Source: Rhizobium sp. 18065
GTDB lineage: Bacteria; Pseudomonadota; Alphaproteobacteria; Rhizobiales; Rhizobiaceae
Reading direction: 5' to 3'
NCBI RefSeq assembly: GCF_902706095.1
Contig: NZ_CACSJP010000001.1
Coordinates: 1,116,001 to 1,180,000, forward strand
Length of the DNA stretch: 64,000 bases
Shown here one piece after another: positions 17,836 to 26,152 of the stretch. Position 1 is the stretch's first letter. Each line of letters opens with the position of its first letter. Below the pieces are notes generated by a model. That model was not told the DNA's origin and did not search any database. It saw only the letters and a list, made by a program, of their open reading frames with translations. The position numbers and the translations under genes were made by a program.

Positions 17836-19425
17836 ATGGACAATTCCGTATCCACCGCCGCGACGACACGCGTTGCCGTCGTCTCTCCCCCATCCTCTGC
17901 CCCGTCTTCCCCATCGCCCGATCTGTCCGCGCCAACAAGTCTTCCGCCGCTGGTGACGGACCCCAAGCTGCGCCTCGTCGTCTATCTGCTCCTGCTCGCC
18001 GCGATGTTCATGGCGACACTCGACAACCAGATCGTCTCGACCGCACTGCCGACCATCGTTGGCGAGTTCGGCGAACTGGAGCGTTTCGGCTGGGTCGGCT
18101 CGGCCTATCTGCTGACCACCAGCGCGGTCATGCCCCTCTACGGCAAGCTCGGCGATCTGTTCGGCCGCAAATACGTCATCATCGCCGCTGTTACCATTTT
18201 CACCCTTGGCTCGCTCGTCTGCGGCCTGGCCGTCTCGATGAACACGCTGATCGCCGCCCGCGTGCTGCAGGCGCTCGGCGGCGGCGGCATCATGGTGTCG
18301 ATCTTCGCCATCAATGCCGATCTCTTCGAGCCGCGCGAACGCGCCCGGTACCAGAGCTATTCGAGCCTGGTGCTGATGGCGTCGGGTGCGCTCGGCCCGG
18401 TGCTTGGCGGCACGCTGTCGGATCTCTTCGGCTGGCGCTCGATCTTCCTGGTCAACCTGCCGATCGGCATCCTGGTGCTCGCCGGCCTGGTCTGGCTGCT
18501 GCCCTACCGCAAGCCGCATCGTCGCCCGAAGATCGATTATGCCGGTGCGCTGCTGCTTGCCGGTGCGGTCGCCAGCGTCGTGCTCTGGGCCGACAGCGGC
18601 CAGATCTTCGGCTCGCTCATTGCGCCTGAAAGCCTCGGCGTCGTCGCCTTCGGCGTGTTGTGCCTGATCGGTTGGATCTTCGTCGAGCGCCGGGTGCCCG
18701 AACCGGTCGTGCCGCTGTCGCTATTTTCCAGCCGCACGGTCAACCTGCTGCTGTGCATCTCGCTGGTCTCCGGCGCCATCGGCATCGGCTCGGTCAACTA
18801 TGTCGCGCTCTTCCTGCAGACCACCACCGGCCTGTCGCCGTCGATGGCCGGCCTGCTGTTCATCGCCACCACCGGCGGCATCGCGCTCGGCTCGTTGTCG
18901 GCCGGCCGCATCATCTCGAAAACCGGTCGCTACAAGCCCTTCGCCATCGCCTCGACCGCGACCGGCATCGTCAGCCTCGCCGTCTTCAGCCAGATGCATG
19001 CCGGAACCCCGATCATACTGCTCGGTCTTGTCATGCTGCTGCAGGGCATCGGCGTCGGCATCGGCCAGCAGGTGCCGGTGATCGGCGTACAGAATGCCGC
19101 CTCCGGCGCCGATGTCGGCGCGGCCACCGGCACGGTAACGCTGACCCGCATGGGTGGTGCCGCCATCGCCATCTCCATCTACGGCGCGATAATCAGTGCC
19201 GGCCTTTCTCATGTCTCGATCGCATTGCCGGACGGCGGCGATTTCCGCAGTCTGACGCCACAGATGCTGTCGAACCTGCCGCAGGCGGTCCAGACCACAG
19301 TCGCCAACGCCTATTCCGACGCTTTCCTGCCGCTGTTTCTCACCGCATCCGGCATGATGGCGCTCGGCCTGATCGCAGCCGTCATGCTGCCCAATGTCCG
19401 CCTGCCGGTCGGCAAGGGCAAGTAG
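17836..19425 (+). CDS. DHA2-family (14-TMS) MFS multidrug exporter, EmrB/QacA type
   Basis: A 529-residue inner-membrane proton antiporter. After a 50-residue Ser/Pro-rich cytosolic tail, the first helix carries the DHA2 signature LDNQIVSTALPTIVGEF. Motif A (GKLGDLFGRKYVI) and motif C-like ASGALGPVLGGTLSD follow, and 14 helices are expected. It probably exports hydrophobic toxic compounds. AGGAG lies ten bases before ATG 17836. No periplasmic adaptor (EmrA-like) gene is adjacent. Control by the divergent MarR protein is inferred. Confidence 0.9.
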   Translation: MDNSVSTAATTRVAVVSPPSSAPSSPSPDLSAPTSLPPLVTDPKLRLVVYLLLLAAMFMATLDNQIVSTALPTIVGEFGELERFGWVGSAYLLTTSAVMPLYGKLGDLFGRKYVIIAAVTIFTLGSLVCGLAVSMNTLIAARVLQALGGGGIMVSIFAINADLFEPRERARYQSYSSLVLMASGALGPVLGGTLSDLFGWRSIFLVNLPIGILVLAGLVWLLPYRKPHRRPKIDYAGALLLAGAVASVVLWADSGQIFGSLIAPESLGVVAFGVLCLIGWIFVERRVPEPVVPLSLFSSRTVNLLLCISLVSGAIGIGSVNYVALFLQTTTGLSPSMAGLLFIATTGGIALGSLSAGRIISKTGRYKPFAIASTATGIVSLAVFSQMHAGTPIILLGLVMLLQGIGVGIGQQVPVIGVQNAASGADVGAATGTVTLTRMGGAAIAISIYGAIISAGLSHVSIALPDGGDFRSLTPQMLSNLPQAVQTTVANAYSDAFLPLFLTASGMMALGLIAAVMLPNVRLPVGKGK

Positions 19426-19433
19426 GCCTAGCG

Positions 19434-19500
19434 CAATTCCAGCAAAAGTGGGAACCGCTTTTGTGTCCGGAGTTTCGTGAAAACAAGGAGATAGAGCATT
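19434..19500. repeat. short dispersed repeat with AAAAGTG/CGCTTTT core
   Basis: AATTCCAGCAAAAGTGGGAA, then CCGCTTTTGTGTCCGG, forms an imperfect palindrome just after the MFS stop. A related copy overlaps the end of the HxlR gene at about 48386-48420. Such short palindromes are common in Rhizobiales; it may also act as a transcript end. Confidence 0.5.
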
Positions 19501-19533
19501 GAGGGCGACCGTTTTCGCCAGCATCCTCTGCGT

Positions 19534-20880
19534 TTAGCCGCAAAACAGCGGCAGAACGACCCTGATTTCGGCGCCCCCCGTGGGCGCCGTGTCGATGTCG
19601 ATCCGCCCGGCATGGGCCTCGACCAGCGTGCGCACGATGGCCAGGCCAAGCCCCGCGCCACCGGTCTGGCGCGCCCGCGACGGCTCGCCGCGGATAAACG
19701 GTTCCAGCAGTGTCTGTCGCAGTTCGGCCGGGATGCCGGGACCTTCGTCGCGAACGGTGATCATTGCGTCCTGACCCGATACCGCAAGCCCGACATGCGC
19801 GACCCTGCCGTATTTGATCGCATTGTCGATCAGGTTCGACAGGATGCGCCGCAGCGCCAGCCGGTCGCCGAGCACCAGCACCTCGCCGGCAGGCAATGCC
19901 GGATCCAGAGCGACGGCCATGCCGTTGCGGCCCATGTCGGCAATATCCGAACGCAGCAGCGTGCCAAGGTCGATCAGTTCCTCGTCGAGTGCGCCACTGC
20001 CCGCCCGCGCACTGAGAAGTGCGTCGTCGAGCAGCCTGATCATGTCGTCGATATCCTTGATCGCCCGGTCGCGCTCGCGCGCCTCCGGAATTGCCTCGAC
20101 CCTCAGTCTCAGCCGCGTGGCAAACGAGCGCACGTCGTGCTGCACGCCGGAAATCAGCGCCAGCCGGGTTCGCATCAAAATCTGCAACCTGTCCTGCAGT
20201 CTGCCGAAAGCGCGGATCAGGGTTGCGACATCCGGTGTGCGACCGGCGGTGCGGGGCAGGGGGATCGGCGGCCCGGAGGGATCGAACCGGTCGGCCGCCT
20301 GGGCGAGCTTCAGCAGCGGCCGGATTTCGATCTGCACCAGGACCAGCGTCAGCAGGGCGATCAGCGTGCCGACCAGCCCGGCGCCCATGCCGACCGGCAG
20401 TCCGGTCACGGTCGTGGCGAACGGCGGTCGGCTTTCGACGACCAGCACGCTGGCATCGGCAAGCCGGATGCGGAATTCGAGCGGCAGGCCCTGTCCGTTG
20501 CTGCGCCGCAAAGCCGGCACAATGCGTGCCCGGCGCTCGGGGCTTGCGATCGACAGAAGCCGGTCTCCCAGTGCCGTTTTGTAGTCTGCGAATTCGGCCG
20601 GTTCCGACAGTTCGCCGAGATCGCGCCGCGCCGCCGTCCCCGCATTTTGCAGCGTCAAGTCAAGGGTCGCCGATCGAACCGCCGCAAGCACCTGCGGCCG
20701 ATCGACAGACGGCGTGCGTGACAAAAGGTCGGCCAGAGCCACGAGCTGGCCGGGGCTCGGATGCGGCGAGGCAGCGGTGCCGTTTGCCCGGTAGTAGCCG
20801 GCCAGGATGATGATCCACATCGCGATCAGGCAGGTCGCGCCGATCGCCAGCATGCGGGCCGTGAGGCCAAGCCGTGCCAT
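19534..20880 (-). CDS. two-component sensor histidine kinase
   Basis: A 448-residue inner-membrane kinase. It has one membrane helix near residues 10-30, a periplasmic sensor of about 130 residues and a second helix (VGTLIALLTLVLVQI). A HAMP-like linker follows, then the phospho-acceptor box SGVQHDVRSFATRLRLR. The ATPase domain shows the N box LIDNAIKY, G1 DEGPGIP and G2 GAGLGLAIV. It follows the response regulator gene, whose TGA shares one base with this ATG (TGATG), so the two are translationally coupled. The signal is unknown. The nearby L,D-transpeptidases and small secreted proteins are possible targets, purely from position. Confidence 0.92.
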   Translation of the reverse strand: MARLGLTARMLAIGATCLIAMWIIILAGYYRANGTAASPHPSPGQLVALADLLSRTPSVDRPQVLAAVRSATLDLTLQNAGTAARRDLGELSEPAEFADYKTALGDRLLSIASPERRARIVPALRRSNGQGLPLEFRIRLADASVLVVESRPPFATTVTGLPVGMGAGLVGTLIALLTLVLVQIEIRPLLKLAQAADRFDPSGPPIPLPRTAGRTPDVATLIRAFGRLQDRLQILMRTRLALISGVQHDVRSFATRLRLRVEAIPEARERDRAIKDIDDMIRLLDDALLSARAGSGALDEELIDLGTLLRSDIADMGRNGMAVALDPALPAGEVLVLGDRLALRRILSNLIDNAIKYGRVAHVGLAVSGQDAMITVRDEGPGIPAELRQTLLEPFIRGEPSRARQTGGAGLGLAIVRTLVEAHAGRIDIDTAPTGGAEIRVVLPLFCG

Positions 20881-21617
20881 CAATTGACCTGCCTGACGCT
20901 GGCGGTCAGCAGATAGCCGCCGTTGCGCACCGTGCTGATCAGACCGCTGCCGGGGCTGAGGCTGTCAAGCTTGCGGCGCAGCCGCGACACCAGGATGTCG
21001 ACGGTGCGGTCCAGCGGGTCGCAGTTGCGCCCATGTGTCCAGTCGAGGATCTGGTCGCGCGACAGAACCCGCCTAGGCCGCAGCACGAAACAGGCCAGGA
21101 GGTCGAATTCGGCGCTGGTCAGCGCCGCCGGCTCATCCTCGAAGATCACCACCCGCGCGTCGATGTCGATGACGAAACGATCGAAGGCATAGCGGCGCAC
21201 GATCGGCTGCTGTGCCGCCTGGTTCATGCCACTGCGCCGCAGCAGCGCCCGCACCCGTGCCAGAAGCTCGCGCGGCCCGAACGGCTTGGGCAGATAGTCG
21301 TCGGCGCCAAGTTCCAGCCCGACCACCCGGTCGGTCTCGTCGCTCTTTGCTGTCAGCATAAGGATCGGCACGGCCGAGTGGGCGCGCAGCCTGCGGCAGA
21401 TCGAAAGCCCGTCTTCGCCCGGCATCATCAGGTCGAGGATGATCAGGTCGGGGCTGCCCTTCTGCAGTTCTGCATCCATCGCCCTGCCGCTTTCGGCCAG
21501 CCGCATCCGGAAGCCCTCGCGTTCGAGAAGCCGGCCGACGAGGTCGCGGATATCTGGGTCGTCATCGACCATCAGGATGGAAGTGCCTGGCAAGATGGAA
21601 GTGTCCGGTGTCGTCAT
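20880..21617 (-). CDS. OmpR/PhoB-family response regulator
   Basis: A 245-residue regulator with an N-terminal receiver (acidic pocket D18-D20, phospho-acceptor D62 in ILDLMMPGEDG, LTAKSDETDRVVGLELGADDYLPKPF) and a C-terminal winged helix (FDLLACFVLRPRRVLSRDQIL, DRTVDILVSRLRRKL). It is encoded immediately before its kinase with a one-base overlap. The start at ATG 21617 gives a normal family length; the open frame extending further upstream runs antisense through the secreted-protein genes. Confidence 0.93.
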   Translation of the reverse strand: MTTPDTSILPGTSILMVDDDPDIRDLVGRLLEREGFRMRLAESGRAMDAELQKGSPDLIILDLMMPGEDGLSICRRLRAHSAVPILMLTAKSDETDRVVGLELGADDYLPKPFGPRELLARVRALLRRSGMNQAAQQPIVRRYAFDRFVIDIDARVVIFEDEPAALTSAEFDLLACFVLRPRRVLSRDQILDWTHGRNCDPLDRTVDILVSRLRRKLDSLSPGSGLISTVRNGGYLLTASVRQVN

Positions 21618-21779
21618 GCCGCGAGGATGATCGGCAAGCCCTGCGAAATCAAGCGTGGCCGGGCCTTTGATACAAAACGCTACATTCGGTTTATCGGCCG
21701 GACAAATCAGTGGTCCAGTCTTTGCCCATCGACAGCCGATGCGCCGCAGGCGCATCAGATCCACCACGAGGAACCCGAG

Positions 21780-22082
21780 ATGAACAAGACCGCTCTCCTG
21801 CTTGCCGCCATCGCCTCCCTTGCCATGGTTTCCGAAGCCTCGGCCTGGAGCCGCAACCGCAGCGTCTCCACCGCTCACGGCACCACGCATTTCAGCGCAT
21901 CGGGGTCGTGCGCCGGCGGCAGCTGCAGCCGCAGCGCCACGCGCACCGGCCCCCGCGGCAACAGCCTGTCCGCCACCTCGTCGGCCACCTGCAGTTCTGC
22001 CAGCCAGAGCTGCAGCCGCAGCAAGACCTATACCGGTTCGAACGGCGGTTCCGCCACGGTCCAGAGCAGTGTCTCCAGATAG
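21780..22082 (+). CDS. small secreted Ser/Cys-rich protein
   Basis: A 100-residue protein with a clear signal peptide (MNKTALLLAAIASLAMVSEA, cleavage after ASA). The mature part is almost wholly Ser, Thr, Gly, Asn, Arg and Cys, with the pattern SCAGGSCSRSATRTGP and a related SQSCSRSKTYTGSNG, an internal near-repeat. Five cysteines would support disulfides in the periplasm or outside. I do not recognise a named family. It is divergent from the response regulator and precedes another small secreted Cys protein. Confidence 0.68.
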   Translation: MNKTALLLAAIASLAMVSEASAWSRNRSVSTAHGTTHFSASGSCAGGSCSRSATRTGPRGNSLSATSSATCSSASQSCSRSKTYTGSNGGSATVQSSVSR

Positions 22083-22169
22083 CACCTGATCCGGCAGGAC
22101 GGAGCCGCGTCCGCTCCACGGCACCCGCCTGAGGACATGGAGACTGAGGACATAGAGAAGGAATAGACC

Positions 22170-22427
22170 ATGATGAAACGAATGATCGTCGCGCTTGTCT
22201 GCCTGGCCGCGTTGACCGGCATTGTCGCGGCGCAGGAGGGAGTGAACGTCTCGCCGGAAATGCGCGCCAGGATCATTGCAGCCGGCAAGGCCTGCCGCCC
22301 TGATATCGGCAAGTTCTGCGCCACGGTCCAGCGCGGCGAGGGGCGCATTCTCCAGTGCCTCGTCACCCATGAGAAAAACCTTGAGCCCGATTGCCTCAAC
22401 GCCATGAAAGCCATGCGCAATTCCTGA
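22170..22427 (+). CDS. small secreted protein with Cys-rich GLG1-type repeat
   Basis: An 85-residue protein with a signal peptide (RMIVALVCLAALTGIVAA) and one cysteine-rich repeat of the PF00839 type (CRPDIGKFCATVQRGEGRIL, then QCL...C). Bacterial members are small exported proteins of unknown role. AAGGA lies seven bases before the ATG at 22170. It is 87 bp after the Ser/Cys-rich gene and about 105 bp before an L,D-transpeptidase, so a common transcript is possible. Confidence 0.78.
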   Translation: MMKRMIVALVCLAALTGIVAAQEGVNVSPEMRARIIAAGKACRPDIGKFCATVQRGEGRILQCLVTHEKNLEPDCLNAMKAMRNS

Positions 22428-22532
22428 TCCGATCCGGTAACCCATCTGGCGCGAGGCGGTGCGAAACACCAGCCTCGCGCCAGCCGCGACTGCCATGGTG
22501 CCACCGTCGAGGTCAGTCTGAATCGGTGGAAA

Positions 22533-23360
22533 ATGGTGTCTCAATTCTTCTTGTCCGGCATGTCTCGTGGCCAGCCGATGCTCGCCCGTCTCTTCGGTCT
22601 TGCTGCAACCGGTCTGATGCTGTCGGCCCTTTCAAGCTGCATCCTGGTCACTGATACCAGCCGGATGAACATCGATGTCTTCCAGGACGAGGTCGCGCCC
22701 GTCTGGCATGATCCGGCCCGCACGCCGCCAGCCGCCACCCAGCCGGTGCCGCAGCGCCGCGAGCTTTACCAGACCCAATTCCACCAGACCTATGGTCTTC
22801 CCGTCACCAATCCGCTGCACCGGACCATGTATGGCGTGATCCGCGACAGTGATCACACGCTGCCGGCCATTCCGCTCGACCGCGTCAACCGCGACATGCT
22901 GCGCCAGGAGGTCGACTACCAGACCGCCGAGGTTCCGGGTACCATCGTCGTCGATACCAAGGCGCATTATCTCTATTTCGTCCAGGCGAGCGGCAAGGCG
23001 GTGCGTTACGGTGTCGGCCTCGGCCGCGACGGTTTTGCCTGGTCGGGCAGGGGCGTGATCGAGCGCAAGGCCAAATGGCCGCACTGGACGCCGTCCGACG
23101 AGATGGTCGCCCGCCAGCCGAACCTGAGGCCGGTTTCGGCATCTGAAGGCGGCATGGTCGCCGGCCTGAAGAACCCGCTCGGTGCCCGCGCGCTCTATAT
23201 CTACCAGGATGGCAAGGACACGCTCTACCGCGTCCACGGCACGCCCGACTGGCAATCCGTCGGCAAGGCGACGTCGTCCGGCTGCGTGCGCATGTTCAAC
23301 CAGGACGTCATCGATCTCTTCGACCGCGTGCCCAACAAGACGCCGATTGTTGTCATTTAG
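22533..23360 (+). CDS. L,D-transpeptidase (YkuD domain), lipoprotein-like
   Basis: A 275-residue YkuD-domain enzyme. These make 3-3 peptidoglycan cross-links or attach proteins to peptidoglycan. The N-terminus contains a hydrophobic stretch ending LMLSALSSC, a lipobox-like cleavage site. The catalytic region shows the HGTPDWQSVGKATSSGCVRM motif with His, Ser-x-Gly-Cys-x-Arg. KNPLGARALYIYQDG and VDTKAHYLYFVQASGKAV are typical flanks. The start could also be ATG 22560. The next gene is a close paralogue with the same core, so this is a tandem duplication. Confidence 0.9.
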   Translation: MVSQFFLSGMSRGQPMLARLFGLAATGLMLSALSSCILVTDTSRMNIDVFQDEVAPVWHDPARTPPAATQPVPQRRELYQTQFHQTYGLPVTNPLHRTMYGVIRDSDHTLPAIPLDRVNRDMLRQEVDYQTAEVPGTIVVDTKAHYLYFVQASGKAVRYGVGLGRDGFAWSGRGVIERKAKWPHWTPSDEMVARQPNLRPVSASEGGMVAGLKNPLGARALYIYQDGKDTLYRVHGTPDWQSVGKATSSGCVRMFNQDVIDLFDRVPNKTPIVVI

Positions 23361-23521
23361 AGACAGGCCCGGACCGCAAATGCCCCTCTCGCAAAGTTGA
23401 AAGGGCTGCGCGGTTGCCTTTGCAGGTGCTTTCCTGTTTGCATCGCCATGGGGCGGAACAAAGCGCTGGCTGAGACGTCTAAGGGTGTCTCGCTGCATTG
23501 CTACAGGAAATCAGTATCTCC

Positions 23522-24241
23522 ATGTCATCTTCGAATAACCTGACCCGACGCACGCTTCTGTCGCTGACGGGTCTTGGCGCGGCAAGTCTGCTCGCCAGCT
23601 GTGCCTCTTCCCGTCCGATCTCGCCGAGCCTGCGCCTTGACGGTCCCGTCGCGCGCCCGATGGTCGATGCGCCGCCAACCGGCCGCTCGCCCGAACTCGA
23701 TGCCATGTATGGCGAAATCTTCGACGGCGGCTATGTCATCCCGGCCATCCCGTACTGGCAAATCCCGGAACGCTTCTATCGCCAGCAGGTCATCGACCCG
23801 ACTGGCCAGCCGGCAGGCAGCATCGTTGTCGATACGCCGAACCGCTTCCTTTATCTCGTCGAGCCGGGTGGCACCGCGATGCGCTATGGCGTCGGCATCG
23901 GCCGCGAGGGCTTCGCCTGGCAGGGTACGGGCGTCATCCAGTGGCGGCAGAAATGGCCGAAATGGACCCCGCCGGACGAAATGGTCGCCCGCCAGCCGGA
24001 ACTGGTCAAATATTCCATCGCCAATGGCGGCATGCCGCCCGGCCTGAAGAACCCGCTCGGCGCCCGCGCCCTGTATATCTTCCAGAATGGCGAAGACACG
24101 CTCTACCGCCTGCACGGCTCGCCGGAATGGAACTCGATCGGCAAGGCCGTCTCGTCAGGCTGCGTGCGCCTGATGAACCAGGACATCATCGACCTCTATG
24201 AGCGCGTGCCCAACAAGGCCAAGGTCCAGGTCTGGCAGTAA
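23522..24241 (+). CDS. L,D-transpeptidase (YkuD domain), Tat-type lipoprotein
   Basis: A 239-residue paralogue of the preceding enzyme. It shares KNPLGARALYIFQNGEDTLY, RLHGSPEWNSIGKAVSSGCV and the VARQPE segment. The N-terminus NLTRRTLLSLTGLGAASLLA followed by SC combines a twin-arginine motif with a lipobox, so it is probably exported by Tat and lipidated. The catalytic cysteine lies in SSGCVRLMNQD. ATG 23522 gives the RR at residues 8-9. The 160-bp gap after the first paralogue may hold its own promoter. Confidence 0.9.
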   Translation: MSSSNNLTRRTLLSLTGLGAASLLASCASSRPISPSLRLDGPVARPMVDAPPTGRSPELDAMYGEIFDGGYVIPAIPYWQIPERFYRQQVIDPTGQPAGSIVVDTPNRFLYLVEPGGTAMRYGVGIGREGFAWQGTGVIQWRQKWPKWTPPDEMVARQPELVKYSIANGGMPPGLKNPLGARALYIFQNGEDTLYRLHGSPEWNSIGKAVSSGCVRLMNQDIIDLYERVPNKAKVQVWQ

Positions 24242-24247
24242 CCGCAA

Positions 24248-24470
24248 CCACCCTCCCCTTGAGGGGGAGGGTGGCTAGGGCGCCCCGGCTCGTCTCAAGC
24301 TTGAAGGAGAGGTCACCGCAAGGCGGCGGCTGGGCTGGTCTTCGTCCTGCTACGCGCTCAAGGCGAATAGGCAAGTGGCTTGCCCCCGACGGCGGCCGCC
24401 ATCTCTCCCCCTGCGGGAGAGAATGGAATTTCAGCATCTTAGCGCAAGCGAAGTGCTAGAAATTCCAAGA
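24248..24470. repeat. composite RIME-like element
   Basis: The left stem has perfect 11-bp arms (CCACCCTCCCC at 24248-24258, complement at 24264-24274) and may end the transpeptidase transcript. The right part has GGAATTTC and GAAATTCC arms around 24424-24470 enclosing CTTAGCG. No gene is supported here. Confidence 0.65.
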
Positions 24471-24515
24471 GAGGGGCTGTTTCCGATCCTGCCCAGTCGT
24501 CCCCCTTCCAACTCC

Positions 24516-24965
24516 CTACACCTCATCCCCCAATTGCGCCTGCAGCCGTTTGAGGCTGTCGCGCAGGGTGACAACCTCATCAAGCGAACAGCCGGTCTGC
24601 TCGCCGATCGCGCGAAACACGCCGACGGCCTGTTTCTTCAACGCCCGGCCGGTGTCGGTGAGGGTGATGAATACCTGCCGCTCGTCGGCCGCATCGCGGC
24701 GGCGTGCGACATGGCCGGCCTGTTCCAGTCGCTTCAGCAGGGGTGACAGCGTGCCGGAATCAAGTCCGACCTTTTCGCCGAGCGCCTTCACCGGCACATC
24801 GTCGGTTTCCCACAGCGCCATCATCACCAGATACTGTGGATAGGTCAGTCCCAGCGGCGTCAACAGTGGCTTGTAGGCGCGGGTAAACGCATGCGCTGCG
24901 CCGTAGAGCGCAAAGCACAGTTGCTTGTCGAGCGTCAGTTCTTTTTCCAGCGTTTCGTCGTCCAT
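24516..24965 (-). CDS. ohrR: organic hydroperoxide-responsive MarR repressor
   Basis: A 149-residue MarR-type protein. The N-terminal LDKQLCFALYGAAHAFTRAY holds the conserved redox cysteine of OhrR, which is oxidised by organic peroxides to release DNA. The winged helix is VKALGEKVGLDSGTLSPLLK with wing DAADERQVFITLT. It is divergent from ohr with 144 bp between and a strong operator. The start is ATG 24965. Identity is well supported by the cysteine and by the neighbour. Confidence 0.94.
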   Translation of the reverse strand: MDDETLEKELTLDKQLCFALYGAAHAFTRAYKPLLTPLGLTYPQYLVMMALWETDDVPVKALGEKVGLDSGTLSPLLKRLEQAGHVARRRDAADERQVFITLTDTGRALKKQAVGVFRAIGEQTGCSLDEVVTLRDSLKRLQAQLGDEV

Positions 24966-25046
24966 GGTTTGATCGAACCTCCAGAGACACAGATCTGTAT
25001 TCGACTGTGTCGGAAAGATTATTTTCATGCAATGCGCAAAAAACAA

Positions 25047-25075
25047 TTGCACACAATTCAATTGTGCAATATATA
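25047..25075 (+). promoter_or_regulatory. ohr promoter with OhrR operator
   Basis: CACAATT-C-AATTGTG (25052-25066) is a perfect inverted repeat matching the known OhrR box type. It lies in the 17-bp spacer between TTGCAC (25047-25052) and TATATA (25070-25075), so bound OhrR would block polymerase. Confidence 0.8.
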
Positions 25076-25109
25076 AACTCTATCGCAACGCAAGACAAGG
25101 ACACACATC

Positions 25110-25532
25110 ATGGCTATCCTCTACACCGCACATGCTTCCGCCACCGGTGGCCGTACCGGCCACGCCGTCAGCGACAATGGCGTCCTTGACGTCGCGCTGA
25201 CCACGCCCAAGGAACTCGGCGGCGATGGCGCCACCGGCACCAATCCCGAACAGTTGTTTGCCGCCGGCTATTCCGCCTGCTTCCTCGGCGCGCTGAAATT
25301 TGTCGCCGGCAAGGAAAAGGTGAAGCTCTCGGAAGACACCAAGGTTTACACCGATGTCGGTATCGGCCCGCGCGCCGACGGCGGCGGTTTCGAGATCGAT
25401 GTGAAGATCTCCGTCGAGATCCCCGGCGTCGAGCGCGAACTGGCGGAAAAGCTGGTCGCCGCCGCCCATATCGTCTGCCCCTACAGCCACGCCATGCGCA
25501 CCTCGACCGAAGTGCCGGTCTCCGTCCGCTGA
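25110..25532 (+). CDS. ohr: organic hydroperoxide reductase
   Basis: A 140-residue thiol peroxidase of the Ohr branch of the OsmC family, which reduces organic hydroperoxides using lipoylated partners. The two active cysteines are in GYSACFLGAL (about residue 58) and HIVCPYSHAM (about 122). The N-terminus MAILYTAHASATGGRTGHA is typical. It is controlled by the divergent OhrR. Two terminator-like stems follow. Confidence 0.95.
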   Translation: MAILYTAHASATGGRTGHAVSDNGVLDVALTTPKELGGDGATGTNPEQLFAAGYSACFLGALKFVAGKEKVKLSEDTKVYTDVGIGPRADGGGFEIDVKISVEIPGVERELAEKLVAAAHIVCPYSHAMRTSTEVPVSVR

Positions 25533-25591
25533 TTTTCGACCCTTGCCAGCCTCGTGCCAGCCTCGTGGCCACATAGGCATTCATGCTGGCC

Positions 25592-25622
25592 GATGAACCG
25601 GTTTTCCTCCGGCCGGTTCATC
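25592..25622 (+). terminator. stem after ohr (first)
   Basis: GATGAACCGG (25592-25601) and CCGGTTCATC (25613-25622) form a perfect 10-bp stem. There is no U tract, so it may protect the 3' end rather than terminate. Confidence 0.5.
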
Positions 25623-25660
25623 GCCGTCGATCCATCGCCTGACGGACGATCCACCGTCTG

Positions 25661-25700
25661 AAGGCCGGCCCGGTCTCTGCGCCGGGCCGGCCTTTTGCTT
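25661..25700 (+). terminator. strong intrinsic terminator after ohr
   Basis: AAGGCCGGCCCGG (25661-25673) and CCGGGCCGGCCTT (25682-25694) form a perfect 13-bp stem, followed by TTGCTTTT. Confidence 0.85.
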
Positions 25701-25765
25701 TTCGGTCGGCCATCTTGCCGCCGGAAAGAAAACGCCTATACCCTTTCCCGAGGAAAGGATGCCCC

Positions 25766-26152
25766 ATGCTGTTCGAGACCAATGACGCGCCTGATCATGG
25801 CGTTTCGGAAGCCATCACGGTCACCAGGGCGGTCATCGGTGCCGCCGAGCGACTGGGCCTGTCAGCGCGCCAGCTCTCGGTGATCCTGGGTCTTTCGGAA
25901 GCCTCGCTGTCGCGCATGAAGCGGCTCGAATTCCGCCTCGAGCGCGGCACCAAGCCCTTCGAACTCGGGCTTCTGCTCATCCGCCTGTTCCGCGCTCTCG
26001 ATGCTGTCACCGGTGGCGATGAACTGGTCGCCCGCGCCTGGCTGAAGAATGGCAACAGCGTACTGGGTGGCATTCCCGCCGAACGCATGTCCACGGTTGC
26101 CGGTCTGGTCGATGTGCTGGCCTATCTCGATGCCCGCCGTGCGCTCGTCTGA
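25766..26152 (+). CDS. MbcA/ParS/Xre-family antitoxin
   Basis: A 128-residue antitoxin. It has an Xre-like helix-turn-helix (AERLGLSARQLSVILGLSEA, then SLSRMKR) and the C-terminal toxin-binding domain with NGNSVLGGIPAERMSTVAGLVDVLAYLDARR. Family members neutralise RES-domain toxins by blocking their active site and repress the operon. AGGAAAGG lies upstream of ATG 25766. Its 3' end overlaps the toxin start by 23 bp. Confidence 0.92.
   Translation: MLFETNDAPDHGVSEAITVTRAVIGAAERLGLSARQLSVILGLSEASLSRMKRLEFRLERGTKPFELGLLLIRLFRALDAVTGGDELVARAWLKNGNSVLGGIPAERMSTVAGLVDVLAYLDARRALV

Noticed and set aside
24891..25076. Small plus-strand ORF spanning the ohrR start and operator
   Set aside because: It runs antisense into ohrR and through the operator; no ribosome site or similarity.
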